DNA from: Acetatifactor sp.
GTDB lineage: Bacteria > Bacillota > Clostridia > Lachnospirales > Lachnospiraceae
Direction of reading: 5' to 3'
Assembly (NCBI GenBank): GCA_016290775.1
Contig: JAEEVF010000013.1
Coordinates: 42,248 to 106,247, forward strand
DNA length: 64,000 bases
Each line of letters starts with the position of its first letter. Positions within the stretch are counted from its first letter, which is position 1. The notes under the pieces were generated by a model. The model had not been told where the DNA came from. It worked only from the letters and a program-made list of their open reading frames with translations, and searched no databases. The position numbers and the translations under genes are program-made. Below are positions 23,934-31,781 of the stretch, piece by piece.

Positions 23934-24431
23934 ATGATACATTTGGAGAAAATTGATTCAACTAACATATGGGAGATTGTTGATCTGAAGGTCTTCAAAA
24001 CTCAGAAAAGCTTCGTTGCGGCAAACTGGGTAAGTATTGTTCAAGCATACGGCGTTCGGGATTCGGCTACGGCCGCGTTTCCTTTTGCCATCTATAATGA
24101 CAAAAGACCAGTTGGGTTCCTGATGATCGGTTTTAACGAGGCTGCGATGTATGAAAATTGGGATGACGTTGAAGCACCAAAGATACTTGTCAACAACTAC
24201 TCCCTCTGGCGTTTGATGATCGACAAGCGATATCAAAAACGCGGTTACGGCAGAGAAGCGATAAAACTTGCTCTCGACTTTATCAGAACGTGGCCCTGCG
24301 GAAAGGCTGAGTATTGCTCCCTTTCTTACGAGCCGGAGAACGAGGTGGCAAGAGAGTTATATCGTTCCTTAGGATTTGTGGAAAATGGCGAAATGGACGG
24401 CGAAGAAATCGTCGCAGTGTTGAAACTGTAA
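23934..24431 (+). CDS. GNAT acetyltransferase, BltD/SSAT-like
   Basis: 165 residues. VFKTQKSFVAANWVSIVQAY, FPFAIYNDKRPVGFLMIGF, SLWRLMIDKRYQKRGYGREAI and LGFVENGEMDGEEIVAVLKL match the polyamine-acetyltransferase-like family of the gene at 20889. GGAGGAAA site 6 nt before the ATG. It is not preceded by a 29-bp repeat. Confidence 0.85.
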   Translation: MIHLEKIDSTNIWEIVDLKVFKTQKSFVAANWVSIVQAYGVRDSATAAFPFAIYNDKRPVGFLMIGFNEAAMYENWDDVEAPKILVNNYSLWRLMIDKRYQKRGYGREAIKLALDFIRTWPCGKAEYCSLSYEPENEVARELYRSLGFVENGEMDGEEIVAVLKL

Positions 24432-24469
24432 TACGGAGGGCGTTAAATTCGGGTTGGAGGTCGGATGAT

Positions 24470-24883
24470 ATGAAGTGTGAACTTTTAGCAGAATCAAATC
24501 TTGCGTTGCTGCCGGATTTTATTGATGACATGAACACAAAATACGACGTGACCGTGCTGAAAGCGTTTTTGGATGAAAAGAACGCATACGGATATATTGC
24601 CGTAGACGACGGAAAGGCAATTGGATTTGCATACGGTTATGTATTAAATGAGCCCGATGGACGAAAGACCTTTTATCTGCATGCGATAGATATTATGGCC
24701 GGTTATCAGAATCTTGGTTACGGTACGGAATTGGTCAGATTTGTGTATGCACATTCAAAAAGCCTGGGTTGCCGCAAAATGTTTTTGATGACAAACGCCG
24801 GCAACGTGTCTGCCTGCAGATGCTATGAAAAGGCGGGTGGAACAAGCGTTGCTGACGTTGCCATGTATGAATACAAGAAATGA
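24470..24883 (+). CDS. GNAT acetyltransferase, AAC(3)-I-like
   Basis: 137 residues, the compact size of AAC(3)-I. LHAIDIMAGYQNLGYGTELVRFV is the acetyl-CoA loop; MFLMTNAGNVSACRCYEKAGG follows. AAC(3)-I acetylates aminoglycosides, so drug acetylation is possible but not shown. The frame is open to 24314, overlapping the previous gene; the ATG after GGTTGGAGG is used. Confidence 0.78.
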   Translation: MKCELLAESNLALLPDFIDDMNTKYDVTVLKAFLDEKNAYGYIAVDDGKAIGFAYGYVLNEPDGRKTFYLHAIDIMAGYQNLGYGTELVRFVYAHSKSLGCRKMFLMTNAGNVSACRCYEKAGGTSVADVAMYEYKK

Positions 24884-24937
24884 TTCGGCATGTAATATGA
24901 TCAACAGAAAATCGGGGGTTGTTGATTAGCTGAAAAC

Positions 24938-24994
24938 ATGATCGCCATGGGAGAAGATCCCACGATGTTTGTCTACATGGAGCGGAAGAAATAA
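24938..24994 (+). pseudogene. Short C-terminal gene remnant
   Basis: The gap 24884-25011 contains MIAMGEDPTMFVYMERKK followed by TAA, which reads like the end of an acetyltransferase or similar protein with no upstream body. There is no ribosome site. Confidence 0.3.
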
Positions 24995-25011
24995 TCTTTG
25001 GGGGATATGAA

Positions 25012-25314
25012 ATGACGGATTTTTCAAAGATAACCGCATGTGGTGAATGCTGCGAGAGATGTGCGAAGAAAAAAGACGGGAGATGTCTTGGATGCATAGA
25101 GGCGAAGGGGCGAGTTCCGGAATGGGCGCAGTCAGGGATTTGCAGAGTGTATGCCTGTTGCGAGGAGTATCAAGCGCAGTTTTGCGGATTGTGCAGCGAA
25201 TTCCCTTGTGAAAAGCTTCCGCAGATGATCCCGTGGAATCCGGACATTGTAAATCATCTCTCGAGACTGCGGGATGAATATTACAAGCAGAGCGTGAAGG
25301 AAGAGGAAATATGA
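25012..25314 (+). CDS. DUF3795 cysteine-rich protein
   Basis: 100 residues with eleven cysteines in the order CGECCERC, CLGC, C, ACC, CGLC, CEK, which fits DUF3795, likely metal-binding. Function unknown. GGGGG site. Its stop overlaps the next gene's start by four bases (ATGA), showing translational coupling. Confidence 0.85.
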   Translation: MTDFSKITACGECCERCAKKKDGRCLGCIEAKGRVPEWAQSGICRVYACCEEYQAQFCGLCSEFPCEKLPQMIPWNPDIVNHLSRLRDEYYKQSVKEEEI

Positions 25315-25880
25315 GCAGAACGACAATCATATTCGTGCGTCATGCGCAGTCCGTATATGGGAGTGATGACAGAAACAGGCCGCTGACTGAGGAAGGACTT
25401 CGGGATCGTGGCATTGTTCTTGAAACCTTGAAGGACAGGCAGATAGATGGCTTCCTGTGTAGCCCGTACAAGCGGAGCCTTGATACGATCGCGCCGACGG
25501 CGGAGTTCTTTGGCATGGAGATCAAGACGGACGAGCGATTTCGCGAGAGGAAAAGCGGGAATTTCGAACCAGACTTTTTGGAAAAAAGGTGGGCCGATTT
25601 TCACTTCGCTGAAGAGAATGGAGAATGCCTTGCATCTGTGCAAGTGCGTAATATGGAGGCTTTTCTGGAAGTGCTTCGTGACTATACAGGAAAAACGGTG
25701 GTCATTGGAACGCATGGAACGGCTCTCAGCATGATCTTGAATCATTATGATCCGAAATTTGGTTTGAAAGATTTCCTTCGGATCGTGAAATGGATGCCGT
25801 ATGTCATCGAGATGGTTTTTGAAGAAGACAAGCTTTTGGAGACGCGCGAGTTGGCGTATGTTGATAAGGGGTTATCTTAA
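25311..25880 (+). CDS. Histidine phosphatase (phosphoglycerate-mutase-like)
   Basis: 189 residues. FVRHAQS (nucleophile H11), CSPYKRSLDT (R54), ERFRERKSG (acid E79) and VIGTHGTAL (H135) make up the full catalytic set. It hydrolyses a phosphate monoester; the substrate is unknown. Coupled to the DUF3795 gene. Confidence 0.88.
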   Translation: MSRTTIIFVRHAQSVYGSDDRNRPLTEEGLRDRGIVLETLKDRQIDGFLCSPYKRSLDTIAPTAEFFGMEIKTDERFRERKSGNFEPDFLEKRWADFHFAEENGECLASVQVRNMEAFLEVLRDYTGKTVVIGTHGTALSMILNHYDPKFGLKDFLRIVKWMPYVIEMVFEEDKLLETRELAYVDKGLS

Positions 25881-25896
25881 ATAAAGTCAATAAAAA

Positions 25897-25923
25897 TTGA
25901 CAAATGCACAAAATTAGTATAAT
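25897..25923 (+). promoter_or_regulatory. Promoter of the HipB/HipA module
   Basis: TTGACA (25897-25902) and TATAAT (25918-25923) with a short 15-bp spacer, just after the phosphatase stop. The region is AT-rich with an imperfect palindrome around the -10, a plausible site for autorepression by the HipB-like protein. Confidence 0.6.
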
Positions 25924-25948
25924 ATTATCGACATAAGGAGATGATATT

Positions 25949-26263
25949 ATGGCAAAGAAATCGGTTGTTTTATTACCTGATACATTAGAGATACTTGAGA
26001 AAATGGGTTTACAGATCAAGTATGCGAGATTGCGGCGAAAACTATCTGCGGAATTGGTTGCTGAGAGAGCAGGAATAAGTCGCGCGACCTTAGTGGCAAT
26101 AGAAAAAGGCGCGCCTTCAGTTGCGATAGGATGTTACGCAGCCGTCTTGCATGCACTTAATTACATGGATAAAGATTTATTATTGGTTGCTCAAGATGAT
26201 GTTTTAGGGCGAACGCTTCAAGATTTAAATCTAACTGTCAAGAAGCGTGTGAGGAAGGGGTAA
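25949..26263 (+). CDS. XRE-family HTH protein, HipB-like antitoxin
   Basis: 104 residues. Helix-turn-helix LSAELVAERAGISRATLVAIEKG spans about 33-55. It probably binds its own promoter and the kinase that follows 4 nt later. Ribosome site AAGGAGATG. Confidence 0.85.
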   Translation: MAKKSVVLLPDTLEILEKMGLQIKYARLRRKLSAELVAERAGISRATLVAIEKGAPSVAIGCYAAVLHALNYMDKDLLLVAQDDVLGRTLQDLNLTVKKRVRKG

Positions 26264-26267
26264 TGCT

Positions 26268-27512
26268 ATGGAAAAAGAGCTGACCATATATGTGTATGCG
26301 GATTTTGCACCCTTCTCATGTACATTGATTGGAACGGTTTTTGTATCTCAAATGAAAGGGAAGGAGATATATTCTTTCGAATACGATCAGAGTTGGCTTA
26401 AGAATCTGCCAATTCAGATAGATCCTGATCTGCAGTTGTTTAAGGGCCGACAATATGTGGCGGCTGATAAAGATGTTTTCGGATTCTTTTCGGACTCTTG
26501 CCCTGACAGATGGGGGCGAAAACTGATGAATCGTCGTGAAGAGCTGCGTGCCAGAAAAGCAAATGAAAGACCTCAAAAGCTTTTGGAGAGTGATTATCTT
26601 CTGGGCGTTTTTGATGAGAGCAGAATGGGTGGTTTAAGGTTCAAGACATCTTTGGATGGGGAGTTTTTGTCGAATGAAAAAGATTTTGCAACGCCGCCGT
26701 GGACTTCGCTCAGAGAATTAGAACAAGCATCCCTCGCGTTTGAAAAAGATGACAAAGGTCTTGACGATAAATGGTTGAAACAATTGCTGGCACCTGGTTC
26801 GTCCCTTGGCGGTGCAAGGCCGAAGGCCTCGGTTATGGCACCGGATGGTTCGCTTTGGATTGCTAAATTTCCTTCCAGACATGATGAGTTTGATACTGGC
26901 GCATGGGAAATGGTGGTTCATGATCTGGCTAAGATGTGCAAGTTGAATGTGCCTGAAGCGAAGGCAGAGAAGTTTTCTAAATTGGGAACAACATATCTCG
27001 TAAAGCGCTTTGACAGGGATGGCAGCAGGAGAAAGCATTTCTCGTCGGCAATGACCATGCTTGGAAAACAGGATGGTGCCGGAGCAAGTGATGGCAGTGG
27101 CTATCTTGATATTGCAGCATTTCTAAAGGCAAATGGCGCAAATCCGCAAGGCGACCTGCTTGAACTTTGGAAGCGGATTGTGTTCAATATGGCAGTATCA
27201 AATACGGATGATCATTTTCGAAATCACGGCTTCCTTTTGGAAAACAAGGGCTGGGTGCTGTCGCCGTTATATGACGTAAATCCCGATATCTATGGGGAGT
27301 ACTTGTCGCTAAACATTGATTCGGCGTATTCAGCAATTGATTTCGACCTAGCCATAGACGCCGCACGCTATTATGGAATAACGGAAAAGCTTGCAGTCGA
27401 GATGGCTCAATCCATTCGAGAGACGGTAAAGACTAATTGGCAGATGTTGGCGAAAAAATATAAGATAAGCAGAGGCGAAATTGAAAGACTGAGCCCCGCA
27501 TTTAAGGCGTAA
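26268..27512 (+). CDS. HipA-family serine/threonine kinase toxin
   Basis: 414 residues. The P-loop-like SSLGGARPKAS (about 180-190) and SLWIAKFPSRHDE bind ATP. NTDDHFRNHGF (about 312-322) holds the catalytic Asp and Asn, and PLYDVNP the metal-binding Asp. Known: HipA phosphorylates a glutamyl- or other tRNA synthetase and induces persistence, with HipB neutralising it. Compared with short HipA forms it has an N-terminal HipA-N region (residues 1-120). All key residues look present. Confidence 0.9.
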   Translation: MEKELTIYVYADFAPFSCTLIGTVFVSQMKGKEIYSFEYDQSWLKNLPIQIDPDLQLFKGRQYVAADKDVFGFFSDSCPDRWGRKLMNRREELRARKANERPQKLLESDYLLGVFDESRMGGLRFKTSLDGEFLSNEKDFATPPWTSLRELEQASLAFEKDDKGLDDKWLKQLLAPGSSLGGARPKASVMAPDGSLWIAKFPSRHDEFDTGAWEMVVHDLAKMCKLNVPEAKAEKFSKLGTTYLVKRFDRDGSRRKHFSSAMTMLGKQDGAGASDGSGYLDIAAFLKANGANPQGDLLELWKRIVFNMAVSNTDDHFRNHGFLLENKGWVLSPLYDVNPDIYGEYLSLNIDSAYSAIDFDLAIDAARYYGITEKLAVEMAQSIRETVKTNWQMLAKKYKISRGEIERLSPAFKA

Positions 27513-27535
27513 GTCACGATACAAGGAAGAAGATC

Positions 27536-28357
27536 ATGAAAACAAAACTAACGGTAATCGTAGATAATACTGGCAACGAGGAGCTTGCGGGGGAATGGGG
27601 GCTTTGCATCCTGGTGGAATATGGCGAGAAAAAGATCCTTTTGGATGCGGGGTCATCAGAGCTTTTTGCGGAGAATATGAAAAAGCTTGGCCTTGACATT
27701 GCGGCCGTGGATTATGGCGTTTTGAGCCATGCGCATTATGATCATGGCAATGGGATGCCGCGATTTTTCCGGGACAATGGGAAGGCGGAATTCTATCTGC
27801 AGGAAGCTGCCGATGAAAACTGCTATAAAAGGCTTGGCATTTTCATGAAGTATATTGGTTTGCCGAGGCATGTTACGATAGATTTCGCTGATCGCATTCA
27901 ATATGTTTCCGGGGATTATCAGCTGACGGATGGCGTATGGCTGATCCCGCATAAGACGCCGAATTTGGAGCTGATCGGCAAGCGCGAGAAGATGTATCAG
28001 AGAACGGGTCTGCTTTCGTGGAAGCTGGATGATTTTTCACATGAGCAGAGCCTTGTTTTGGACACGGACGAAGGACTTGTGATCTTGAACAGCTGCTCCC
28101 ATGGCGGCGCAGTCAACATCATAAACGAGGTTCGAAAGACCTTCCCGGACAAGAAGATTTATGGCTATGTCGGTGGCATGCACCTCTTTAACAAGACTGA
28201 CGAAGAGGTGGAGGCCGTGGCGAAAAATATCGCCGAGACGGGCATCGAGTATATATGCACAGGCCACTGCACCAGGGGGCACGCCTACGGGATCTTGAAG
28301 CAGGCGCTTGGCGACAGGCTCGACCAGCTGCGCGTTGGGCTCGTAAAGGAGTTTTAG
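27536..28357 (+). CDS. MBL-fold metallohydrolase
   Basis: 273 residues. LSHAHYDHGNGM (H65, H67, D69 and H70) gives the two-metal site, with NSCSHGG, YVGGMHL and CTGHCT supplying further histidines. The layout fits the subgroup annotated as 7,8-dihydropterin-6-methyl-4-aminobenzene phosphate synthase-like proteins. Substrate unknown. A repeat starts 1 nt after its stop. Confidence 0.88.
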   Translation: MKTKLTVIVDNTGNEELAGEWGLCILVEYGEKKILLDAGSSELFAENMKKLGLDIAAVDYGVLSHAHYDHGNGMPRFFRDNGKAEFYLQEAADENCYKRLGIFMKYIGLPRHVTIDFADRIQYVSGDYQLTDGVWLIPHKTPNLELIGKREKMYQRTGLLSWKLDDFSHEQSLVLDTDEGLVILNSCSHGGAVNIINEVRKTFPDKKIYGYVGGMHLFNKTDEEVEAVAKNIAETGIEYICTGHCTRGHAYGILKQALGDRLDQLRVGLVKEF

Positions 28358-28358
28358 C

Positions 28359-28420
28359 GTGCCACTGGGGACGGTTCCTTTTGGCAGAAATGTGCCAAAA
28401 AGAACCGTCCCCACTGGCAC
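28359..28420 (+). repeat. Head-to-head pair of the 29-bp palindromic repeat
   Basis: Copies at 28359-28387 (ends GGCAG) and 28392-28420 with a 4-nt AAAT spacer. It fills the gap from the stop at 28357 to the AAGGAG site. Confidence 0.95.
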
Positions 28421-28436
28421 GTGATAAGGAGATTGC

Positions 28437-28874
28437 ATGATTCACTTAGAGTCGGTGACAAAAGAAAATATAGATGAAGTGCTTGCGCTTGGGGTGCGGG
28501 AGGATCAGATGGGGTTCGTTTCGCCGAACGCGGAGTCTTTGGCGCAGGCGTATGTATATGCCAAGACGGCGTGGCCCTTCGCCGTGTATGACGATGAGAC
28601 GATGGTCGGATTCATCATGATGGGATATTACGAAGCCAAGCATTATTACACGCTTTGGAAGTTCATGATCGACCAGCGGTATCAGAACATGGGGTACGGG
28701 CGAAAGGCGCTGGAATTGGGCTTGGCGTTCGTAAAGGAGAAATTTCATCCCGAGGAGATCTACACTGGCGTTGCGCCTGGAAACAGCGTGGCGAAGGGGT
28801 TGTACGAGTCCGTTGGGTTCGTGGATACGGGGCTGGTGGAATTTGGGATGGAAGAGATGTGTAAGAAATATTAG
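28437..28874 (+). CDS. GNAT acetyltransferase, BltD/SSAT-like
   Basis: 145 residues. VLALGVREDQMGFVSPNAES, AWPFAVYDDETMVGFIMMGY, LWKFMIDQRYQNMGYGRKAL and SVGFVDTGLVEFGMEEM are the same family signature as at 20889 and 23934. AAGGAG site 7 nt before the ATG. Confidence 0.87.
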   Translation: MIHLESVTKENIDEVLALGVREDQMGFVSPNAESLAQAYVYAKTAWPFAVYDDETMVGFIMMGYYEAKHYYTLWKFMIDQRYQNMGYGRKALELGLAFVKEKFHPEEIYTGVAPGNSVAKGLYESVGFVDTGLVEFGMEEMCKKY

Positions 28875-28898
28875 GATTTGATAGAAAGTGTGGTAAGA

Positions 28899-30197
28899 GT
28901 GATAAAAGTGATTTTGTTAAATGGGCCGTCGTCGGCCGGCAAGTCAACGCTCTCTGGGGAATTGCAGCGAAGGCTTGCGGGCATGGGCGTGGAGGCCGAG
29001 ATCATATCCATTGACGATTATATGATCACGGATCCGAAGGAGACCATTTACGAAGATGATATTTATGAGATCATGCCGGCCATGTGCGAAGGGATGAAAA
29101 ACGTACTGGGGAAGGGCAGGTCGGTGATCGTAGACCATGCGATCACAAGCGAGCGGATTTTCGAGGCGTTCATGGATGCCGCGAAGGGTTACGAAGTGCT
29201 GACGGTGAAGGTGACGTGTGATCTGGAAATCCTTCTAAGGAGGGAGCAGGAGCGGGGCGACAGATGCCCGGGGTCCGCGGAGGCCTCCCTGCAGTATTTG
29301 TGGCCGAAGGAAGGATATGATCTGTGCGTTGACAGCGGAAAGTGTTCTGCGGCGGAAAATGCGGAGATAATTATGGATGCGATAGAAACGTGCCAAAAAG
29401 AACCGTCCAAGGCTTGGAATGCGAAGCATTCCATGATCCCGACTGAAAGGAGGGACGTGACGAAGGTCACGCCAGTGGCAGAAACGTGCCAAAAAGAACC
29501 GTCCCCAGTGGCAGAAACGTGCCAAAAAGAACCGTCCCCAGTGGCACGTTTGGAGAAGATGGGTGAGTTCTTCGATGCGAGGCTTGAGGGCTATGAGGAG
29601 CATCAGCTCACGACGATTGATGACGCGGGTGAGTTTTACCCGTTTACGGCGGGGTGTTTGCCGCAAGATGCGGGGGCCTGCATTCTTGACTTGGGCTGTG
29701 GTACGGGCCTTGAGCTGGGTTATTACTTTGAGGTTGTACCCACTGCGAAGGTCACGGGTGTTGACCTGGCAGCAGGCATGTTGGATGCGCTGAAAAAGAA
29801 GTTCCCTGAAAAAGCATTAAATTTGATCGTGGGATCGTATTTTGACGTGCCGTTTGAGGAAGGCGCATTTGATGCGGCGGTGTCCGTAGAGTCACTTCAC
29901 CATTTCACGAAAGAGGAGAAGATCTCTTTGTATGAAAAGGTGCGGAAAGCCTTGAAGGCGGAAGGATATTTTATCCTGACCGATTATTTTGCAACTTCTG
30001 AGGAAGAGGAGCGGTTCCACCGTGGCGAGTTGCTCAGGCTTCGGAAGGAACAAGGCCTTCGCGAGGATGAGTTTTATCATTACGACACGCCGCTGACCGT
30101 GGAGCACGAAACGGAGGCACTGCTGGCGGCGGGGTTCGCCCAGGTTCAAGTGCTGAAGAACTGGGGCCACACCTACACGCTGAAGGCGGCTAGATAA
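28899..30197 (+). CDS. Kinase-methyltransferase fusion read through three repeats
   Basis: The first part is a CPT/zeta-toxin-like P-loop kinase: VILLNGPSSAGKSTLSGEL (Walker A GPSSAGKS) and RSVIVDHAITSERIF. At about residue 164 it enters repeat-encoded sequence (ETCQKEPSKAWNAKHSM..., then two ETCQKEPSPVA units). The frame then continues into a SAM methyltransferase (CILDLGCGTGLELGYYF, VSVESLHHFTKEEK) whose natural start was probably near LEKMGEFFDARLEGYEEHQ (TTG 29550 or ATG 29559). The start is uncertain: GTG 28899, GTG 28890 or TTG 28878. It could be one fused protein, or two proteins if the second part is initiated internally; the repeat carries no obvious ribosome site for the second part. 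Confidence 0.8.
   Translation: MIKVILLNGPSSAGKSTLSGELQRRLAGMGVEAEIISIDDYMITDPKETIYEDDIYEIMPAMCEGMKNVLGKGRSVIVDHAITSERIFEAFMDAAKGYEVLTVKVTCDLEILLRREQERGDRCPGSAEASLQYLWPKEGYDLCVDSGKCSAAENAEIIMDAIETCQKEPSKAWNAKHSMIPTERRDVTKVTPVAETCQKEPSPVAETCQKEPSPVARLEKMGEFFDARLEGYEEHQLTTIDDAGEFYPFTAGCLPQDAGACILDLGCGTGLELGYYFEVVPTAKVTGVDLAAGMLDALKKKFPEKALNLIVGSYFDVPFEEGAFDAAVSVESLHHFTKEEKISLYEKVRKALKAEGYFILTDYFATSEEEERFHRGELLRLRKEQGLREDEFYHYDTPLTVEHETEALLAAGFAQVQVLKNWGHTYTLKAAR
29390..29547 (+). repeat. Composite 92-bp repeat plus two 29-bp copies, inside a reading frame
   Basis: Composite at 29390-29481, then CCGTCCCC-orientation copies at 29486-29514 and 29519-29547, each joined by AAAC. The unit period of 33 nt is a multiple of three and keeps the frame open across the cluster. 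Confidence 0.95.
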
Positions 30198-30210
30198 TCG
30201 AGGGGGGCTT

Positions 30211-30642
30211 ATGGCGAAGAAAAACTATAATTTGGGGCAGTTGGACAACATTGAATTTGTGGTGATCTTTACAAGATATCAGGACAAGTGGGTGTATTCC
30301 TGGCACAAGAAAAGGCAGAGTTTTGAGCATCCCGGCGGGCACGTGGAGGCAGGCGAAACCGCAATGCAGGCGGCAAGGCGCGAACTTTATGAAGAGACTG
30401 GCATCACGGATTGCAGGATGATCCCGCTTTGGGATTACGAGCAGATTTGGGATGACGGGATCGGGAGAAATAACGGTCGCGTTTACGTTGCCATCGCCAA
30501 TGCGCTGGGCCAGCTTCCGGAAAGCGAGATGAGCAAGATCGAGCTCTTTGACGGCGTTCCCGAGAATTATACCTATAGCAGGGAAGAAGAGCAGAAGGAC
30601 TTAGAGACGATCTTGAAAATGCTGAAGGCGTGGGAGGAGTAG
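30211..30642 (+). CDS. Nudix hydrolase
   Basis: 143 residues. The Nudix box spans 42-64 (GGHVEAGE...RRELYEETG), with all glutamates of REL..EE present. It hydrolyses a nucleoside diphosphate linked to another group; the substrate is unknown. GGGGGG site. The next gene starts 2 nt after its stop. Confidence 0.9.
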   Translation: MAKKNYNLGQLDNIEFVVIFTRYQDKWVYSWHKKRQSFEHPGGHVEAGETAMQAARRELYEETGITDCRMIPLWDYEQIWDDGIGRNNGRVYVAIANALGQLPESEMSKIELFDGVPENYTYSREEEQKDLETILKMLKAWEE

Positions 30643-30644
30643 GG

Positions 30645-31217
30645 ATGACGAAGTTTTTGTTTGTCAGACACGGTGAGCCAGACTATGCAAGCGTCGGAGA
30701 TTGGTCGAGATTCCCGATGGGTACGAATTTCGCGGGCTTGTCGGAGCGAGGCGCGGAGCAGATCAAAAACAGTTGTGCGAAGCTGGCGGAATATCCCGTC
30801 GAACTGATCGTGTCTTCGCCATATACAAGAGCCCTGCAGGGTGCTGCGATCATGGCGCGTGAGCTTCAGGTCGACGTGGCGGTGGAGCGTGACTTGCATG
30901 AATGGCAGGTGGACGTGACATACTCCATTACGGGAGATGAGAATTTGGTGGCCCTGTGTCAGGAGCGAGACAGGATGCAAGGCGTTTATCCTAAGGGCGA
31001 AACCAAAGTATGGGAAAGCACGGAGATTGTTCGGAACAGGGTGTTGGCGTGTCTTGAAAAGTATAAGAACCACAAGTGTGTTGTTGTGGCGGGACATGCC
31101 ATCATGATGCAGGCCGTGTTTGGCATCAGCACGGCGATAGAATATGGCGAGATCATGAAACTGGAATGGAATGAGTCAAAAAGAACCGTCCCCAGTGGCA
31201 TGGAACTGGAATTGTAA
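30645..31217 (+). CDS. Histidine phosphatase with a repeat-derived C-terminus
   Basis: 190 residues. FVRHGEPDY (H9), SSPYTRALQGA and VVAGHAIMM supply the catalytic site of the phosphoglycerate-mutase-like family. The last 15 residues (NESKRTVPSGMELEL) come from a degenerate copy of the 29-bp repeat joined in frame. Start ATG 30645 after GGGAGGAG; the frame is open to 30630. Confidence 0.87.
   Translation: MTKFLFVRHGEPDYASVGDWSRFPMGTNFAGLSERGAEQIKNSCAKLAEYPVELIVSSPYTRALQGAAIMARELQVDVAVERDLHEWQVDVTYSITGDENLVALCQERDRMQGVYPKGETKVWESTEIVRNRVLACLEKYKNHKCVVVAGHAIMMQAVFGISTAIEYGEIMKLEWNESKRTVPSGMELEL
31173..31201 (+). repeat. Degenerate 29-bp repeat inside the histidine phosphatase gene
   Basis: Reads GAGTCAAAAAGAACCGTCCCC and ends AGTGGCAT, with both outer arms altered. 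It is in frame with the host gene and encodes its C-terminal extension. Confidence 0.85.
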
Positions 31218-31232
31218 GATAAGGAGGGCAGT

Positions 31233-31730
31233 ATGGAGTATTGGGATCTGTATGATGCGGAGAGGAAGCCGCTGGGGCGGACGCATCTGCGTGGGGAAAA
31301 GTTTGAAGAGGGTGAGTATTACGTAAGCTGTGAGATCTGGGTCATGAATTCCAAGGGGGAGTTTTTGACGACGCAGCGGCACCCTGCGAAGAAGGCGGGA
31401 AATCAGTGGGAGTTTGTTGGCGGCGGCACGCTTGCGGGCGAGACGACGACGGCATCCTCTGTGAGGGAACTTTTCGAGGAGACGGGGATCGTGGCCGCGG
31501 AAAGCGAGTTGAAGCTGATCGCCACCTACGCGCACAAGAATTATTTCTTGGATGTTTATCTGCTGAAAAAGGACGTGGCAATTGATGATCTGGTGCTATG
31601 CCCTGAGGAGACGGTGGCGGCGAAATGGGTAGGTGACGAGGAAATCCGCAGGATGATCGAAGCGGGCGAGTTCGTATATTCCGTCGGGCAGCGGTATGGC
31701 ATGTATGAAAAACTGGCGAGAGAATTATAA
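31233..31730 (+). CDS. Nudix hydrolase, IDI-like subgroup
   Basis: 165 residues. It begins MEYWDLYDAERKPLGRTHLRG, the pattern of Nudix proteins related to isopentenyl-diphosphate isomerase. The Nudix box is at 63-85 (GGGTLAGE...SVRELFEETG), intact. Likely a (deoxy)nucleotide or dinucleotide pyrophosphatase rather than an isomerase, since the isomerase Cys/Glu motifs are not evident. AAGGAGGG site. Confidence 0.88.
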   Translation: MEYWDLYDAERKPLGRTHLRGEKFEEGEYYVSCEIWVMNSKGEFLTTQRHPAKKAGNQWEFVGGGTLAGETTTASSVRELFEETGIVAAESELKLIATYAHKNYFLDVYLLKKDVAIDDLVLCPEETVAAKWVGDEEIRRMIEAGEFVYSVGQRYGMYEKLAREL

Positions 31731-31781
31731 GCAGAAAGGGGTTGCGGCGAAGACATATGCCGTGACTTGGAGGATGGAAGG

